The notes beneath the pieces are model-generated. The model was given only the letters and a program-made list of their open reading frames with translations, was not told the origin of the DNA and did no database searches. 64,000 nt of DNA from Syncephalis fuscata (Eukaryota > Zoopagomycota > Zoopagomycetes > Zoopagales > Piptocephalidaceae), in assembly GCA_025786725.1 (NCBI GenBank), contig JAHLTZ010000023.1, positions 62,001-126,000 of the forward strand, given 5' to 3'. A program made the position numbers and the translations under genes. Shown here piece after piece: positions 63,297-64,000 of this stretch; the stretch's first letter is position 1; the number at the start of each line of letters is the position of its first letter.

Positions 63297-63464
63297 GTTG
63301 TGTATATTTTGTGGGCTATTTAAACTTATGGCTATGCTGAGATGCTAGTATACTGTAGTATACAAGATATACCATTGGTGTGTAATATGAACCAATAAAA
63401 CAATCCAGGTAATGGTTTGAGGTGCACATGTACCAATAGATTCAGGGTGGAATAGAATGCTTTC

Positions 63465-63552
63465 AGTCTTTATTTTAACCTGCCTGGTCTTTCTTTTAAC
63501 CTGCCTGGTCTTTCTTTTAACCTGTCTGGTCTTTATTTTAGCCTGCCCGGTC
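63465..63552. repeat. 21-bp tandem repeat
   Basis: About four copies of a 21-bp unit containing TTAACCTGCCTGGTCTTT lie in the spacer between the two peptide genes. The unit length is a multiple of three, so frames stay open through it on both strands, but no real gene is apparent. Confidence 0.8.
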
Positions 63553-63827
63553 ATTTGCACGAATAATGTAACAATGATAATAATCCAGTACATATGCGAT
63601 AAAAATAGACATATTCGCCTGTATTTTCTGTTACATGATTTAGCTATTTGATAAAAACAAGTATATTGTTTTGGCTTTGTAAAAAATAATAATAATGTCT
63701 TTGTTGCCATTTCTACCGATTCGGTTCTCAACATCTGCATGCATACAGAATAGCACACAGCTTTGATGTAAAAACAAATTTAATGTATCAAAATGGTATT
63801 TTTATATAACTCTTTACTTTTATTATA

Positions 63828-64000
63828 GCCAGTTGCGATCATTACACTCTACTTCTTGCTATACACGCACTACTATACACTCTATACCAACCACACTCTA
63901 CTATCTCTTTATTTGTTTGTTTTAACAAATTAATATTACCATGAAGCTTTCTATTGCCGTTGTTTGCACCGTCTTTGTGGCTTTGATAGCCACTACAGCC
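63828..64000 (+). repeat. right arm of second inverted duplication (cut)
   Basis: This is the reverse complement of 63121-63296, running into the window end. About 530 bp of spacer lie between the arms. Confidence 0.85.
63941..64000 (+). CDS. secreted cysteine-rich peptide, second copy (partial)
   Basis: The first 20 codons match the signal peptide of the gene at 62983-63180 except for one Val-to-Phe change (VCTVF for VCTVV). The rest lies beyond the window. The two genes are head to head and share the same upstream sequence, so they should be regulated alike. Confidence 0.7.
   Translation, partial: MKLSIAVVCTVFVALIATTA

Noticed and set aside
63345-63758. 137-codon minus-strand ORF across the 21-bp tandem repeat
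   Set aside because: The frame stays open because the repeat unit is a multiple of three. The KTRQVKRKTRQVK repeats and flanks look non-genic.

Overview
The window is nuclear DNA of an AT-rich, intron-rich fungus. Introns are mostly 50-80 nt, GT-AG, with acceptors such as ATAG or TTAG. Tryptophan synthase is the fused alpha-beta form typical of fungi. Homologues of ABCD4, MARCH5, PDCD5 and the minor-spliceosome protein U11/U12-35K are families usually lost in Dikarya, so I infer an early-diverging fungus (Zoopagomycota, Mucoromycota or chytrid grade). I cannot name the species.

Layout. 0.2-8.2 kb: ABCD4-like transporter, TRP5 and a MARCH5-like RING-CH ligase. 9.1-13.6 kb: a large inverted repeat (arms about 1.94 kb, spacer about 0.6 kb), each arm carrying one copy of an unrecognised seven-TM receptor-like gene. 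14.3-25.5 kb: housekeeping genes PDCD5, PRP4 kinase, TBP, sulfite oxidase and RPL35. 25.5-30 kb: gene-poor, with one copy of a dispersed repeat. 30-32 kb: a third, diverged seven-TM paralogue. 32.3-39.5 kb: TANGO2/NRDE protein, a low-complexity protein of unknown function and an FGD-type RhoGEF. 39.5-44.2 kb: almost empty. 44.2-56.1 kb: SAM-domain protein, NOP53, U11/U12-35K, two tandem mitochondrial carriers and ketopantoate hydroxymethyltransferase. 56.3-61.8 kb: a very young Ty3/gypsy retrotransposon with identical 215-bp LTRs, a 5-bp target duplication and a perfect hairpin across the 5' LTR/primer-site junction. 62.9-64 kb: two divergently oriented genes for a secreted six-cysteine peptide, the second cut by the window end.

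The genes do not form one pathway. Several belong to basal expression (TBP, PRP4, U11/U12-35K, NOP53, RPL35), others to metabolism and mitochondria (TRP5, sulfite oxidase, carriers, KPHMT). The lineage-specific material is the seven-TM family, the cysteine-rich peptides and the repeats.

A caution for any user: many conserved genes carry a single-base frame break that adding one base to a short homopolymer would repair. The two palindrome arms differ from each other in the same way. This pattern suggests uncorrected consensus indels, so most 'broken' genes here should not be called pseudogenes. Exon boundaries were read by eye from splice signals and family similarity.
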